From positions 496,001 to 560,000 of the forward strand of contig CAVRYH010000013.1 in assembly GCA_963725395.1 (NCBI GenBank): a DNA stretch of 64,000 bases, in the 5' to 3' direction. The notes below the pieces were generated by a model. The model made no database searches and was not told where the DNA came from. It was given only the letters and a program-made list of their open reading frames with translations. Below, piece after piece: positions 40,242 through 48,894 of this stretch. The translations under genes were made by a program, and so were the position numbers. Numbering within the stretch: position 1 is the stretch's first letter; the number at the start of each line of letters is the position of its first letter. The DNA is from Bog-756 sp963725395 (GTDB taxonomy: Bacteria; Actinomycetota; Acidimicrobiia; Acidimicrobiales; RAAP-2).

Positions 40242-41237
40242 ATGACCACGACCGTCTCGACGCCACGAACCGGAGAGCCCGCGGCCGGTGGGGCCATCAT
40301 CCACACCGAACGCCTCACCAAGGTCTACGCCGGGTCGGACTTCCGGGCCGTCGACGAGTTGGACCTCGACGTCCAGCCGGGGGAGATCTTCGGGTTGCTC
40401 GGGCCGAACGGCGCCGGCAAGACCACCACGGCGGGCATGCTGACCACCCGGGTCATCCCCACGTCGGGGAGGGCCTTCGTCGGTGGTATCGACGTTGTCG
40501 CCCACCCGGCCCTGGCCAAGCAGATCATCGGCATCGTCAGTCAGCAGAACACCCTGGACCGTCAGCTGAACGTCTGGGAGAACCTCTACTTCCATGGTCG
40601 CCTCTTCGGTATCCCGGCCCGTGAGTCGCGCCGGACGGCCACCGAGCTGCTGGCCCAGTTCCAACTGGAGAAGTGGGCGGGCGCCTCGGTCTACGCCCTG
40701 TCCGGCGGCATGGCCCAGCGGCTGATGGTGGCCCGGGCGATCTTCCACCGCCCGGCCGTGCTCTTCCTCGACGAGCCGACGGCCGGACTGGATCCCCAGA
40801 GCCGCCTGGCGCTGTGGGACACGCTCCGCACGCTCAACGATGACGGGCAGACGATCCTGCTCACCACCCACTACATGGAAGAGGCGGACCAGCTCTGCGG
40901 ACGGGTGGCCATCATGGACGGCGGGAAGATCCTCGCCCTCGACACGTCGGCCGCCCTCAAGCAGCAGATCGATGCCGACACCATCGTGACGGTCACCGCC
41001 ACCGGCGATCAGACGCGTCTGGCCGGGGCCCTCTCCGAAGGCGTGGCCGGCGTGACCCGGACCCGCCCGGTGGACGGGGGTGTGGAGCTCCACGTGAAGG
41101 GCAAGGACCGGCTGCTGCCCTCGGTGGTCTCGGTGGCCGAGGCCGCCGGCTTCCCGGTGCTCGACCTGTCGGTCACCGAGCCGACCCTCGAGACGGTCTT
41201 CATCAACCTCACCGGCAAGGAGCTGCGCGAGGGATGA
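40242..41237 (+). CDS. ABC transporter ATP-binding protein (ABC-2/DrrA type)
   Basis: A 331-residue ABC ATPase of the DrrA/CcmA group. Walker A is GPNGAGKTT, the Q-loop is IVSQQNTLDRQLNVW, the signature is LSGGMAQRL, Walker B is AVLFLDEPTAGLD and the H-loop is TTHYMEEADQL. The extra C-terminal domain typical of DrrA ends at LTGKELREG. It powers the permease encoded next, whose ATG overlaps its stop (ATGA). The substrate may be a drug, lipid or polysaccharide; nothing local decides. GTG 40233 is an alternative start. Confidence 0.9.
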   Translation: MTTTVSTPRTGEPAAGGAIIHTERLTKVYAGSDFRAVDELDLDVQPGEIFGLLGPNGAGKTTTAGMLTTRVIPTSGRAFVGGIDVVAHPALAKQIIGIVSQQNTLDRQLNVWENLYFHGRLFGIPARESRRTATELLAQFQLEKWAGASVYALSGGMAQRLMVARAIFHRPAVLFLDEPTAGLDPQSRLALWDTLRTLNDDGQTILLTTHYMEEADQLCGRVAIMDGGKILALDTSAALKQQIDADTIVTVTATGDQTRLAGALSEGVAGVTRTRPVDGGVELHVKGKDRLLPSVVSVAEAAGFPVLDLSVTEPTLETVFINLTGKELREG

Positions 41238-42115
41238 GCTCCGTCGATGCCGTCGCACGCCCCCATGCCGTCCACACCACGCCGGTGCGTTCCTCGATGG
41301 CGGCCGGCCGGATCGCCCTGTGGGCCCTCATCCTGCGCGACCTGGTGGTCCTGCGCAAGCACCTCTTCGAGTTCGTGGTGCGTACCCTCGTGCAGCCCTT
41401 CCTCCTCTGTTTCGTCTTCCTCTACGTCTTCCCGAAGATCGGACAGGGCATCGGCGGGGGCAGCAGGCCGGGGGAGGAGTCGGCGTTCGCCACCGTGCTG
41501 GTCCCCGGGGTGGTCGGCATCTCCATCCTCTTCCAGGGGGTCCAGTCGGTGGCCCTCACCATGTCCCAGGAGTTCGGCTTCACCCGCGAGATCGAGGACA
41601 GGGTCCAGGCCCCGTGCCCCATCTGGTTGGTGGCCATGGCCAAGGTCCTGTCCGGCGCGGTCCAGGGCCTCATCTCGGCGGCCATCGTGCTACCCATCGC
41701 CTCGGTGGTGCACGCCAAGGGCGTGGAGGCCCAGCTCAGCTTCCATTGGTGGATCATCGTCACCATCGTCCCGCTGGCCTGCGTCACCATGGCCTCTTTG
41801 GGACTGCTGCTCGGGACGAGCTTCGAGCCACGCAACATCGGGCTCATGTTCGGGTTCATCATCCTCCCGGTGACCTTCCTCGGCGGGACCTACTACCAGT
41901 GGACCCGGTTGGCACCCATCGAGGCCGGTGGCTGGCACTGGCTCCAGACCCTCGTGCTCGTCAATCCGCTGATCTACGTCAACGAGGGGATGCGGGCCGC
42001 GTTCACCGACGCGCCCCACATGCATCTCTATGTCGTCTACCCGGTGCTGACCGGCTTCTTGGCCCTCTTCCTCGGCCTCGGGCTCCGGAACTTCCGGCGC
42101 CGGGTGCTCTCCTGA
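41234..42115 (+). CDS. ABC-2 type transporter permease
   Basis: A 293-residue ABC-2 permease, coupled to the ATPase by an ATGA overlap. About six hydrophobic segments are visible, beginning VVRTLVQPFLLCFVFLYVFP, then LVPGVVGISILFQGVQSVAL, GLISAAIVLPIASVV, IIVTIVPLACVTMASLGLLLG, NIGLMFGFIILPVTFLGGTYY and VYPVLTGFLALFLGLGL. The amphipathic RALILRDLVVLRKHLFEF region before segment one is typical of DrrB-like exporters. It forms the membrane part of the exporter; substrate unknown. Confidence 0.9.
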   Translation: MSSVDAVARPHAVHTTPVRSSMAAGRIALWALILRDLVVLRKHLFEFVVRTLVQPFLLCFVFLYVFPKIGQGIGGGSRPGEESAFATVLVPGVVGISILFQGVQSVALTMSQEFGFTREIEDRVQAPCPIWLVAMAKVLSGAVQGLISAAIVLPIASVVHAKGVEAQLSFHWWIIVTIVPLACVTMASLGLLLGTSFEPRNIGLMFGFIILPVTFLGGTYYQWTRLAPIEAGGWHWLQTLVLVNPLIYVNEGMRAAFTDAPHMHLYVVYPVLTGFLALFLGLGLRNFRRRVLS

Positions 42116-42222
42116 CCGCACCGGCCGACGGCTGATCCGCCCCGGTTGTCCGTGCCGGTGGTGACCGGTCGACGGTGCCCCGGCGCGTCCGTGCCGGGGG
42201 CCGGGGTCGGTGGTCGGGCCGG

Positions 42223-42228
42223 TAGGCT
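42223..42228 (+). promoter_or_regulatory. -10 box TAGGCT for the lpd-E2-lip operon
   Basis: TAGGCT would give a transcript start near 42235 and a leader of about 27 nt before ATG 42262. Confidence 0.4.
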
Positions 42229-42261
42229 GGTCGGACCGGCGACAGAGGGTTCGAGCACACG

Positions 42262-43752
42262 ATGGAGGTGGTTCCCACGGCACCCGAGGAGGCGACGAAG
42301 GAAGGCGCATCGGGGGGAGCAGGGGGGACGACCGAATTCGACGTGGTGGTGATCGGTGGCGGGCCCGGCGGCTACGCGACCGCCCTGTACGGTGCCGCGG
42401 CCGGTCTGTCGGTCGCCATCGTGGAACTCGACAAGGTCGGTGGCACGTGCCTCCACCGCGGGTGCGTCCCGGCCAAGGAGTTCCTGGAGACGGCGGCGGT
42501 GTTCCGGACCGTCGCCGGGGCGCGCCGGTTCGGAGTGGGCCCCGCCGTGCCGGACGGGGCCGAGCCCTCGCTCGAGTTCGCCATCAGCCAGGCCCGCAAG
42601 CAGGAGGTCGTCGAGGTGCTCTTCAAGGGGCTGGCCGGGCTCCTGAAGGGCAGGGGAGTGTCGGTGTTCAGCGGAAGCGGCACCCTGCTCCCCGACCACC
42701 GTGTCCGGATCGCCGGCAACGACGGATCGAACGCCGAGATCAGGGGGAGGGACGTCGTCCTCGCCGCCGGGTCGGTCCCCCGGACCATCCCCGGGTTCGA
42801 CATCGACGGCACGGTGGTGATGACCTCGGACGAGGTGCTCGCCCTCGAGGAGATCCCCGGCTCCGTCGCCGTCATCGGAGGCGGCGCCATCGGCTGCGAG
42901 TTCGCCTCGATGCTGAGCGACCTCGGCTCGACGGTGACTGTCTTCGAGGCGCTGCCGTCCATCCTGAACGGCTGCGACGAGGACGTGGTGAAGACGGTTG
43001 TCCGTTCGTTCCGCAAGCGCGGCATCGACGTGAAGGCGGGCGCCCAACTCCAGGGCCATACGCCCGACCCGTCGGGGAACGGGACAGTCGTCCTCTACGG
43101 CGACGGTGAGAAGCTCGCCGTCGACGCGGTGGTCGTGTCGGTGGGGAGGCGACCGCGCACCGAGGGCCTGCTCGCCCCCGACACCGGTGTGGTCGTCGAC
43201 GAGCGGGGGTTCGTCGTGGCCGACGCCACCATGCGGACCGCGGCGGAGGGCGTCTGGGCGGTGGGTGACGTGGTGGCGGGAACGCCCCAGCTCGCCCATG
43301 TCGGCTTCGCCGAGGCGATCGTCGCCGTCAAGGGGATCCTCGGCGAGCCCGTCGTCCCCGTCGACTACGAGCGGGTGCCCTGGGCCATCTACTGCCATCC
43401 CGAGGTGGCCTTCGCAGGGCTCACCGAGGAGGCGGCCAAGGCGGCCGGGTACGACGTCGTCGTCAAGAAGGACCCGTTCGGCGGCAACAGCCGCGCCCGC
43501 ATCATCGGCGACACCGAGGGTCTGGTGAAGGTGGTGGCGGAGCGGCTGCGCGACGGCTCCACCGGCAGAATCCTCGGGGTCCACATGGTCGGTCCCTGGG
43601 TGACCGAGCAACTGGGGGCCGGTTACCTGGCCGTCAACTGGGAGGCCACCGCCGACGAGGTGGCCCAGTTCATCCAGCCGCACCCGTCGTTGTCGGAGAC
43701 CTTCGGCGAGACGGTGCTGGCGCTCACCGGAAGGGGTCTGCACGTTGGCTGA
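42262..43752 (+). CDS. lpdA: Dihydrolipoyl dehydrogenase (E3)
   Basis: A 496-residue flavoprotein disulfide reductase. FAD binding is by VVVIGGGPGGYATAL, the redox disulfide is in GGTCLHRGCVPAKE, NAD binding by VAVIGGGAIGCEF, WAVGDVVAGTPQLAH follows, and the His-Glu pair is in IQPHPSLSETFGE. It reoxidises the lipoyl group of the E2 protein encoded next; the E2 TTG start overlaps its end by 8 nt. The first 25 residues are a Gly/Thr-rich extension. Confidence 0.95.
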   Translation: MEVVPTAPEEATKEGASGGAGGTTEFDVVVIGGGPGGYATALYGAAAGLSVAIVELDKVGGTCLHRGCVPAKEFLETAAVFRTVAGARRFGVGPAVPDGAEPSLEFAISQARKQEVVEVLFKGLAGLLKGRGVSVFSGSGTLLPDHRVRIAGNDGSNAEIRGRDVVLAAGSVPRTIPGFDIDGTVVMTSDEVLALEEIPGSVAVIGGGAIGCEFASMLSDLGSTVTVFEALPSILNGCDEDVVKTVVRSFRKRGIDVKAGAQLQGHTPDPSGNGTVVLYGDGEKLAVDAVVVSVGRRPRTEGLLAPDTGVVVDERGFVVADATMRTAAEGVWAVGDVVAGTPQLAHVGFAEAIVAVKGILGEPVVPVDYERVPWAIYCHPEVAFAGLTEEAAKAAGYDVVVKKDPFGGNSRARIIGDTEGLVKVVAERLRDGSTGRILGVHMVGPWVTEQLGAGYLAVNWEATADEVAQFIQPHPSLSETFGETVLALTGRGLHVG

Positions 43753-45172
43753 CGTAACCATGCCGCAGCTCGGCGAGACGGTCACCGAGGGAACCGTCAC
43801 CAAGTGGTTCAAGTCCATCGGCGATCAGGTCTCCCGCGACGAGCCGCTCTTCGAGGTGTCGACGGACAAGGTCGACTCCGAGGTGCCGTCCCCTGCCGAA
43901 GGGGTGCTCTCCGCCATCCTGGTGGAGGAGGGCGACACCGTCGACGTCGGGGTGAAGCTCGCCGAGATCACCGACGGCACCTCGTCCAACGGCCACGAGC
44001 CCGACTCGACCGGTGTGGCGGCGGCCGGGGGGTCATCGGCCGACGTCGTCACCGAGGCGCCGACGACACCTGTGCCCCTCCGGGACGGGGCGGACACATC
44101 CGACGCCGAACGTCTGCCGGCGAGTGACCACAGCGGCGACCCGTCGCCCACACCGGCGACCGCGCCACCGCCACCCGGTCGGGCGACAGGACAGGGCATG
44201 GTCCTGTCCCCCGTCGTCAGGCGGCTGCTCAACGAGAACGACCTCGATCCGGCGACGGTCCAGGGGACCGGGCTCGGTGGGCGCATCACCCGGTCCGACG
44301 TGGAGGCGTCCATCGCCGCGGCCCCGGGGAAGGCCGCCGACGTGTCCAACGAGCCGTCGCCCGTCCCGAGCATCGCCGACCGCTCCGGTTCGGTGCCTCC
44401 TCTACCCCCCTCCGCCCCCACGGTGCCGGAGCCGGTGGCCGGGCGGCCGTCGGACGGCACCCGCGACGAGGTGGTGCCTTTCACCAACATCCGCCGCAGG
44501 ACCGCCGAGCACATGGTCCGCTCCAAGGCGACGTCGGCCCACACACTGATGGTCAAGGAGGTCGACTACGAGCGGGTGGAGCAGATCCGGCGGGCCCACG
44601 GCGAGCGGTTCCGGTCCGAGGAGGGTTTCACCCTCTCCTACCTGCCCTTCGCCGCCCGGGCGACGGTCGAGGCGCTCGCCGAGTTCCCGCACCTCAACTC
44701 CTCGGTCGGTGACGACGTGCTCATCGTCCACCACGACATCAACCTGGGCATCGCCGTCGACCTCGACAACGAGGGCCTGATCGTGCCGGTGGTGCACAAT
44801 GCCGAGGAGCTGAACCTCCTCGGCATGGCCCGACGGATCCGCGAGCTGGCCGATCGGGCCCGCAACAAGCGGCTCAGCCTCGACGACATCAGCGGTGGGA
44901 CGTTCTCCATCACCAATGCCGGCCCGTTCGGGACCCTCCTCACCGGCGCCGTCATCAACCAGCCCCAGGTGGCCATCCTGTCGACGGACGGTGTGGCTCG
45001 CAAGCCGGTCGTCGTCGAGCTCCCCGACGGCTCCGAGTCGATCGCCATCCACTCGGTGGGACTCGCCGCCCTGACCTTCGACCACCGCGCCGTGGACGGT
45101 GCCTATGTGGCCCGCTTCCTCGCCCGGATGTCGGAGATCCTGAACGAGCGCGACTGGGCCGGCGAGCTCTAG
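43745..45172 (+). CDS. Dihydrolipoamide acyltransferase (E2) of a 2-oxoacid dehydrogenase complex
   Basis: A 475-residue E2. One lipoyl domain carries the lipoylated Lys in EVSTDKVDSEVPSP. A Pro/Ala/Thr-rich linker leads to a peripheral-subunit-binding domain (VLSPVVRRLLNENDLDP, QGTGLGGRITRSDV), a second linker and the catalytic domain with FDHRAVDGAYVARFL (HxxxDG). It starts at TTG 43745 within the lpd end. The neighbour aceE suggests a pyruvate complex; the actinobacterial E2 of this type is often annotated as SucB/DlaT, so the acyl group is not certain. lipB and lipA follow. Confidence 0.9.
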   Translation: MADVTMPQLGETVTEGTVTKWFKSIGDQVSRDEPLFEVSTDKVDSEVPSPAEGVLSAILVEEGDTVDVGVKLAEITDGTSSNGHEPDSTGVAAAGGSSADVVTEAPTTPVPLRDGADTSDAERLPASDHSGDPSPTPATAPPPPGRATGQGMVLSPVVRRLLNENDLDPATVQGTGLGGRITRSDVEASIAAAPGKAADVSNEPSPVPSIADRSGSVPPLPPSAPTVPEPVAGRPSDGTRDEVVPFTNIRRRTAEHMVRSKATSAHTLMVKEVDYERVEQIRRAHGERFRSEEGFTLSYLPFAARATVEALAEFPHLNSSVGDDVLIVHHDINLGIAVDLDNEGLIVPVVHNAEELNLLGMARRIRELADRARNKRLSLDDISGGTFSITNAGPFGTLLTGAVINQPQVAILSTDGVARKPVVVELPDGSESIAIHSVGLAALTFDHRAVDGAYVARFLARMSEILNERDWAGEL

Positions 45173-45183
45173 GACCCGGCCTC

Positions 45184-45237
45184 ATGAACGCCCTCCCCCT
45201 CCTGCCCGCCCGCGGCCTTCTCGACGACCTCCCGTGA
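45184..45237 (+). CDS. 17-residue leader ORF overlapping lipB start
   Basis: ATG 45184, 8 nt after AGGA, encodes MNALPLLPARGLLDDLP and its TGA overlaps the lipB GTG (GTGA at 45234-45237). lipB has no other ribosome binding site, so translation of this peptide could be needed for lipB start. No family recognised; it may be a chance ORF. Confidence 0.35.
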   Translation: MNALPLLPARGLLDDLP

Positions 45238-45923
45238 GGATCCGCTGGCTGGGCCGGGTGCCCTACCGCGAGGCGTGGGCGCTCCAGCGCAGCCTCGCCC
45301 GGCACTCCACCGAGGAGTACCTGCTCTTGATGGAGCATCCCGACGTGTACACGATCGGCACCCACGGGAACGCCCACCATGTCCTGGTCGACCCGGCGGC
45401 AGTCGGTGCCGATCTCGTCCACGTCGACCGGGGCGGTGACGTCACGTTCCACGGACCCGGTCAGCTGGTGGGGTATCCGGTGACGAGCGTGGGCCCCGGC
45501 CCCCACCACGGGCCCGAGCACGTGCACCGGGTCGAGCAGCTCCTGATCGACGCCCTGGTCGCTATCGGCCTCCCTCCGTCCGGCGTCGGGCGTCTGGACG
45601 GCTACCCCGGAGTCTGGGTCGGGCTCGACGAGACGGGCGATCCGGGATCGACCGGCCCCCGCAAGATCGCGGCCGTCGGGGTCCGGACGTCCCGCGGCCG
45701 CACCACCCACGGCTTCGCGCTCAACGTGGCGACCGATCTCTCGATGTTCGCGCACATCGTGCCCTGCGGCATCGCCGACAAGCCGGTGACCTCGCTCCGG
45801 GCGGAGGGCTGGGGGACGACGATGGATCGGGCCCTCGGGGCCGTGATCGGTGCCGCGCGCGTGGCGTCTGGGGGCCGCACGAGGAGATCCAGCGGGTCAC
45901 CGACGGCCCCTCGGTCGCCATGA
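45234..45923 (+). CDS. lipB: Octanoyl-[ACP]:protein N-octanoyltransferase LipB (3' end possibly frameshifted)
   Basis: A 229-residue LipB that moves octanoyl from ACP to lipoyl domains. MEHPDVYTIGTHGN, VDRGGDVTFHGPGQLVGYPV, GPRKIAAVGVRTSRG with the catalytic Lys, and CGIADKPVTSL with the Cys are all present. From about 45855 the listed frame becomes poor (SGGRTRRSSGSPTAPRSP), while the lipA frame upstream of its ATG reads GVWGPHEEIQRVTDGPSV with G or C at every third position. Removing one CG from the tract at 45854-45861 would join LipB to this and on into LipA. As written, lipB ends with an ATGA overlap with lipA. Confidence 0.88.
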   Translation: MRIRWLGRVPYREAWALQRSLARHSTEEYLLLMEHPDVYTIGTHGNAHHVLVDPAAVGADLVHVDRGGDVTFHGPGQLVGYPVTSVGPGPHHGPEHVHRVEQLLIDALVAIGLPPSGVGRLDGYPGVWVGLDETGDPGSTGPRKIAAVGVRTSRGRTTHGFALNVATDLSMFAHIVPCGIADKPVTSLRAEGWGTTMDRALGAVIGAARVASGGRTRRSSGSPTAPRSP

Positions 45924-46954
45924 CGCCGCCCGACCCGGGGCCCGGGGCCCCGAGCGGGCCGGCGCCCGTCCCCGTCGTGCTCGGAAGCGGCCCGGGCCCG
46001 GGCCGGGCCCTCGACCGGCGGTTGCGCCGTGCCGGCGTCGACCCGGAGGCCGGCGTGGCGCTGCGCGAGCGCAAGCCCCCGTGGCTGCGGGTGCGCTCCT
46101 CGATGGGGACCGAGTACCGAGCCCTCAGGCACGGACTGCGAGACCTGTCGCTCGTGACGGTCTGCGAGGAGGCCGGCTGCCCGAACATCTACGAGTGCTG
46201 GTCGGACGGCACGGCCACCTTCATGATCAACGGGTCCCGGTGCACCCGGGCCTGCGGCTTCTGCCAGGTCGACACCCGGCATCCCCTGCCCGTCGACCCC
46301 GGGGAGGCCGACCGGGTGGCCGAGGCGGTCGAGCGCATGGGTCTCGCCCATGCCGTGATCACCTGTGTGGCTCGTGACGACCTGGCCGACGGGGGGGCGG
46401 GCGGGTTCGTCGACACCATCGCCGCCATCCGCCGCCGCACGCCGCAGACCACGGTCGAGGTGCTCATTTCGGACTGCAAGGGAGACGAGGCGTCGCTCCG
46501 GGCCATCTTCGACGCCCGACCCGACGTCCTCAACCACAACATCGAGACCGTCGCCCGGCTGCAGAGGGCGGTGCGCCCGTCGGCCGGCTACGCCAGGAGC
46601 CTCGCCGTCCTGGCGCGGGCCAACGACGCCGGCCTGACCACCAAGTCCGGCATCATCGTCGGGATGGGGGAGGATGCGGCCGAGGTCGTGGCCACCCTGG
46701 CCGACCTCCGCGGCGTGGGGGTCGACATCGTCACCATCGGCCAGTACCTCCGCCCGTCCAGCCGGCATCTCCCCGTGGCCCGGTGGTGGGCGCCCGAGGA
46801 GTTCGAGTCGCTCCGGCGGACGGGGATGGCCATGGGCTTCTCCCACGTCCAGGCATCCCCGCTCACCCGGTCGAGCTACCACGCCCGCCAGGCGGCTGAA
46901 GCCTCGGATCCGGTCAGGGTCGCGGACCCGGCCCGAACCGTGACGGTATCGTGA
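45920..46954 (+). CDS. lipA: Lipoyl synthase
   Basis: A 344-residue radical-SAM enzyme that inserts two sulfurs into the octanoyl group. The auxiliary cluster ligands are in CEEAGCPNIYECW, the radical-SAM cluster in CTRACGFCQV, and the C-terminal RSSYHA serine ligand is intact. The N-terminus has a Pro/Gly-rich stretch and ALRERKPPWLRVR before the fold. The ATG overlaps the lipB stop. It needs Fe-S clusters, supplied by the suf genes in this window. The M24 peptidase GTG overlaps its TGA. Confidence 0.95.
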   Translation: MTPPDPGPGAPSGPAPVPVVLGSGPGPGRALDRRLRRAGVDPEAGVALRERKPPWLRVRSSMGTEYRALRHGLRDLSLVTVCEEAGCPNIYECWSDGTATFMINGSRCTRACGFCQVDTRHPLPVDPGEADRVAEAVERMGLAHAVITCVARDDLADGGAGGFVDTIAAIRRRTPQTTVEVLISDCKGDEASLRAIFDARPDVLNHNIETVARLQRAVRPSAGYARSLAVLARANDAGLTTKSGIIVGMGEDAAEVVATLADLRGVGVDIVTIGQYLRPSSRHLPVARWWAPEEFESLRRTGMAMGFSHVQASPLTRSSYHARQAAEASDPVRVADPARTVTVS

Positions 46955-48105
46955 GCTCGCTCCCGGCCACAGCCCGGGCGGCCCGGCACGAGCGGCTGGC
47001 CCGCGTCCGGCGGCGGATGGAGGAGCTGGGCGTCGATGCGCTGCTGCTGTCGCACGGGGCCGACCTCCCGTGGCTCACCGGGTACCGGGCCATGCCCCTC
47101 GAGCGCCTGACCATGCTGGTGCTGCCGGCGAGCGGGGACCCCCACCTGGTGGTGCCCACCCTCGAAGCCCCCCGCGTGGCCGAAGCCGACGACCTGTTCA
47201 CCCTCGACCCCTGGTCGGACGGCGAGGACGCCGTCGACCTGGTCGTCTCGTTGCTCGACCCGGGGAGGGGGACCGCCCGCCTCCGCCTGGCGGTATCCGA
47301 CCGGGCGTGGGCCGCCTCACTGCTCGCCCTCCAGCACCGGTTGCCGGGAGCCGACTGGTCGGAGGCCTCGCGGGTCACCTCGCCGGTGCGTGCCGTCAAG
47401 GACGCCTCGGAGATCGAGGCGCTGCGCAGGGCCGGGGCGGCAGCCGACGAAGTGGCGGCGGCTCTCCAGGCCGGCCAGGTGCCGCTGATCGGTCGCACCG
47501 AGGCGCAGGTGTCCAAGCACCTGGCCGCACTGTTGGTCGACCAGGGTCATCAAGAGGTCAATTTCGCCATCGTCGGCAGTGGTCCGAACGCCGCCAGTCC
47601 CCACCACGAGCCCGGGGAGCGGGTGATCGAACCGGGCGAGACGGTGGTGTGCGACTTCGGCGGCTCCTTCTCGTTGGACGGAGACGTCGGCTACTGCTCG
47701 GACATCACCCGGACCGTGGTGACCGGCGAGCCCGCCCCCGAGGTGGCGCGGTGCTACCGGGTGTTGGAGGAGGCGCAGCGCTCGGCGGTGGACGCGGCGC
47801 GTGCCGGCGTCACCGCCGAGCACGTGGACAAGGTGGCGAGGGACATCATCGCTGCCGCCGGTCTCGGCGAGTGCTTCGTCCACCGGACCGGGCACGGTAT
47901 CGGGATCGAGGAGCATGAGGACCCCTACCTGGTGTCAGGCAACGACGCCCCGCTTCTGGTCGGCCATGCCTTTTCGATCGAGCCCGGCATCTACCGCAGC
48001 GGCGAATTCGGCATGCGGCTCGAGGACATCGTGGTGATCGGTGAGGACGGAGGACCCGAACCGCTGAACGCGGTGGACCACGGCCTGGTCGTCGTGGACT
48101 CCTAG
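46951..48105 (+). CDS. M24 family Xaa-Pro peptidase
   Basis: A 384-residue creatinase-fold peptidase. The N-terminal creatinase_N domain includes LLSHGADLPWLTGYRAMP. The pita-bread catalytic domain has metal ligands Asp in VVCDFGGSF, Asp in GYCSDITRTVV, His in HRTGHGIGIEEHEDP, Glu in IEPGIYRSGEFG and Glu in RLEDIVVIG. It is probably a cytoplasmic prolidase or aminopeptidase P. The GTG start overlaps the lipA stop (GTGA) and the next SDR starts right after its stop, so it is part of the lpd operon. Confidence 0.9.
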   Translation: MSSLPATARAARHERLARVRRRMEELGVDALLLSHGADLPWLTGYRAMPLERLTMLVLPASGDPHLVVPTLEAPRVAEADDLFTLDPWSDGEDAVDLVVSLLDPGRGTARLRLAVSDRAWAASLLALQHRLPGADWSEASRVTSPVRAVKDASEIEALRRAGAAADEVAAALQAGQVPLIGRTEAQVSKHLAALLVDQGHQEVNFAIVGSGPNAASPHHEPGERVIEPGETVVCDFGGSFSLDGDVGYCSDITRTVVTGEPAPEVARCYRVLEEAQRSAVDAARAGVTAEHVDKVARDIIAAAGLGECFVHRTGHGIGIEEHEDPYLVSGNDAPLLVGHAFSIEPGIYRSGEFGMRLEDIVVIGEDGGPEPLNAVDHGLVVVDS

Positions 48106-48831
48106 ATGGACCTCGGGATCGAGGGAAAGGTGGCGCTGGTGGTGGCCGGCTCCCGTGGGCTCGGCCGCGCCACCGCCGAGGCCCTGGCCGCCGAGGGGGC
48201 GCGGGTGATGGTGTCGTCCCGTGACGGCGAATCACTCGCCGAGCTCGGCTCCGCCCTGCGGACCAACGGGGCGGACGTGGCCACGGTTGCCGCCGACATC
48301 ACCGATCCCGCCGCACCGGCTCGGTTGGTGGGGGCCACGGTCGAGCGGTTCGGAACGGTCGACATCGTCATCGCCAATGCCGGGGGGCCGCCGCCCGGTC
48401 GGGCCCTCGATGTGGACGAGGAACAGCTCGCCTCGGCCCTCAACGCCAACCTGCTGTCGGCGATCCGCCTGGTGCGCGAGGCGGTCCCGTTCATGCGCAG
48501 CGGCGGCTGGGGACGGATCTGCTGCATCACGTCCTACTCGGTGGTCCAGCCGGTACCGACCCTGGCGCTGTCCAATACCGCCCGTGCCGGGCTCTGGGCG
48601 TGGGCGAAGACGGCGGCCCAGGACCTGGCCGCCGAAGGATCCGGCATCACCCTCAACCTCTTGTGCCCGGGGCCGCACGCCACGGACCGGATGCGGGAGC
48701 TGGGCGGTGGCGGGGTGATGGGCGACCCGTCCGACTTCGGCAGCGTGGCGGCCTTCGTCTGCTCGGAACCGGCCCGCTTCGTCAACGGTGCGGCGATCGT
48801 GGTCGACGGCGGAGCCACCCTGGCCCTCTAG
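48106..48831 (+). CDS. SDR family oxidoreductase
   Basis: A 241-residue SDR with cofactor motif VVAGSRGLGRATAEAL (a Gly-x3-Gly variant), SSRDGESL for NADP selection, NAGGPPPG, and active-site region CITSYSVVQ. The usual Tyr-x3-Lys is replaced by a segment around NTARAGLWAWAKTAA, so the catalytic Tyr is not where expected. It resembles 3-oxoacyl-ACP reductase-like proteins of unclear activity. Its ATG follows the peptidase stop with no gap. Confidence 0.75.
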   Translation: MDLGIEGKVALVVAGSRGLGRATAEALAAEGARVMVSSRDGESLAELGSALRTNGADVATVAADITDPAAPARLVGATVERFGTVDIVIANAGGPPPGRALDVDEEQLASALNANLLSAIRLVREAVPFMRSGGWGRICCITSYSVVQPVPTLALSNTARAGLWAWAKTAAQDLAAEGSGITLNLLCPGPHATDRMRELGGGGVMGDPSDFGSVAAFVCSEPARFVNGAAIVVDGGATLAL

Positions 48832-48846
48832 GGTTCTGGCCGCGCG

Positions 48847-48861
48847 CCCCGATGACCGGGG
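48847..48861. terminator. Hairpin between convergent SDR and DUF389 genes
   Basis: CCCCG (48847-48851) pairs with CGGGG (48857-48861) around ATGAC, 15 nt past the SDR stop. Confidence 0.35.
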
Positions 48862-48894
48862 TCCGGCACCACCGACCGCACCGGTCGCCCCGGA

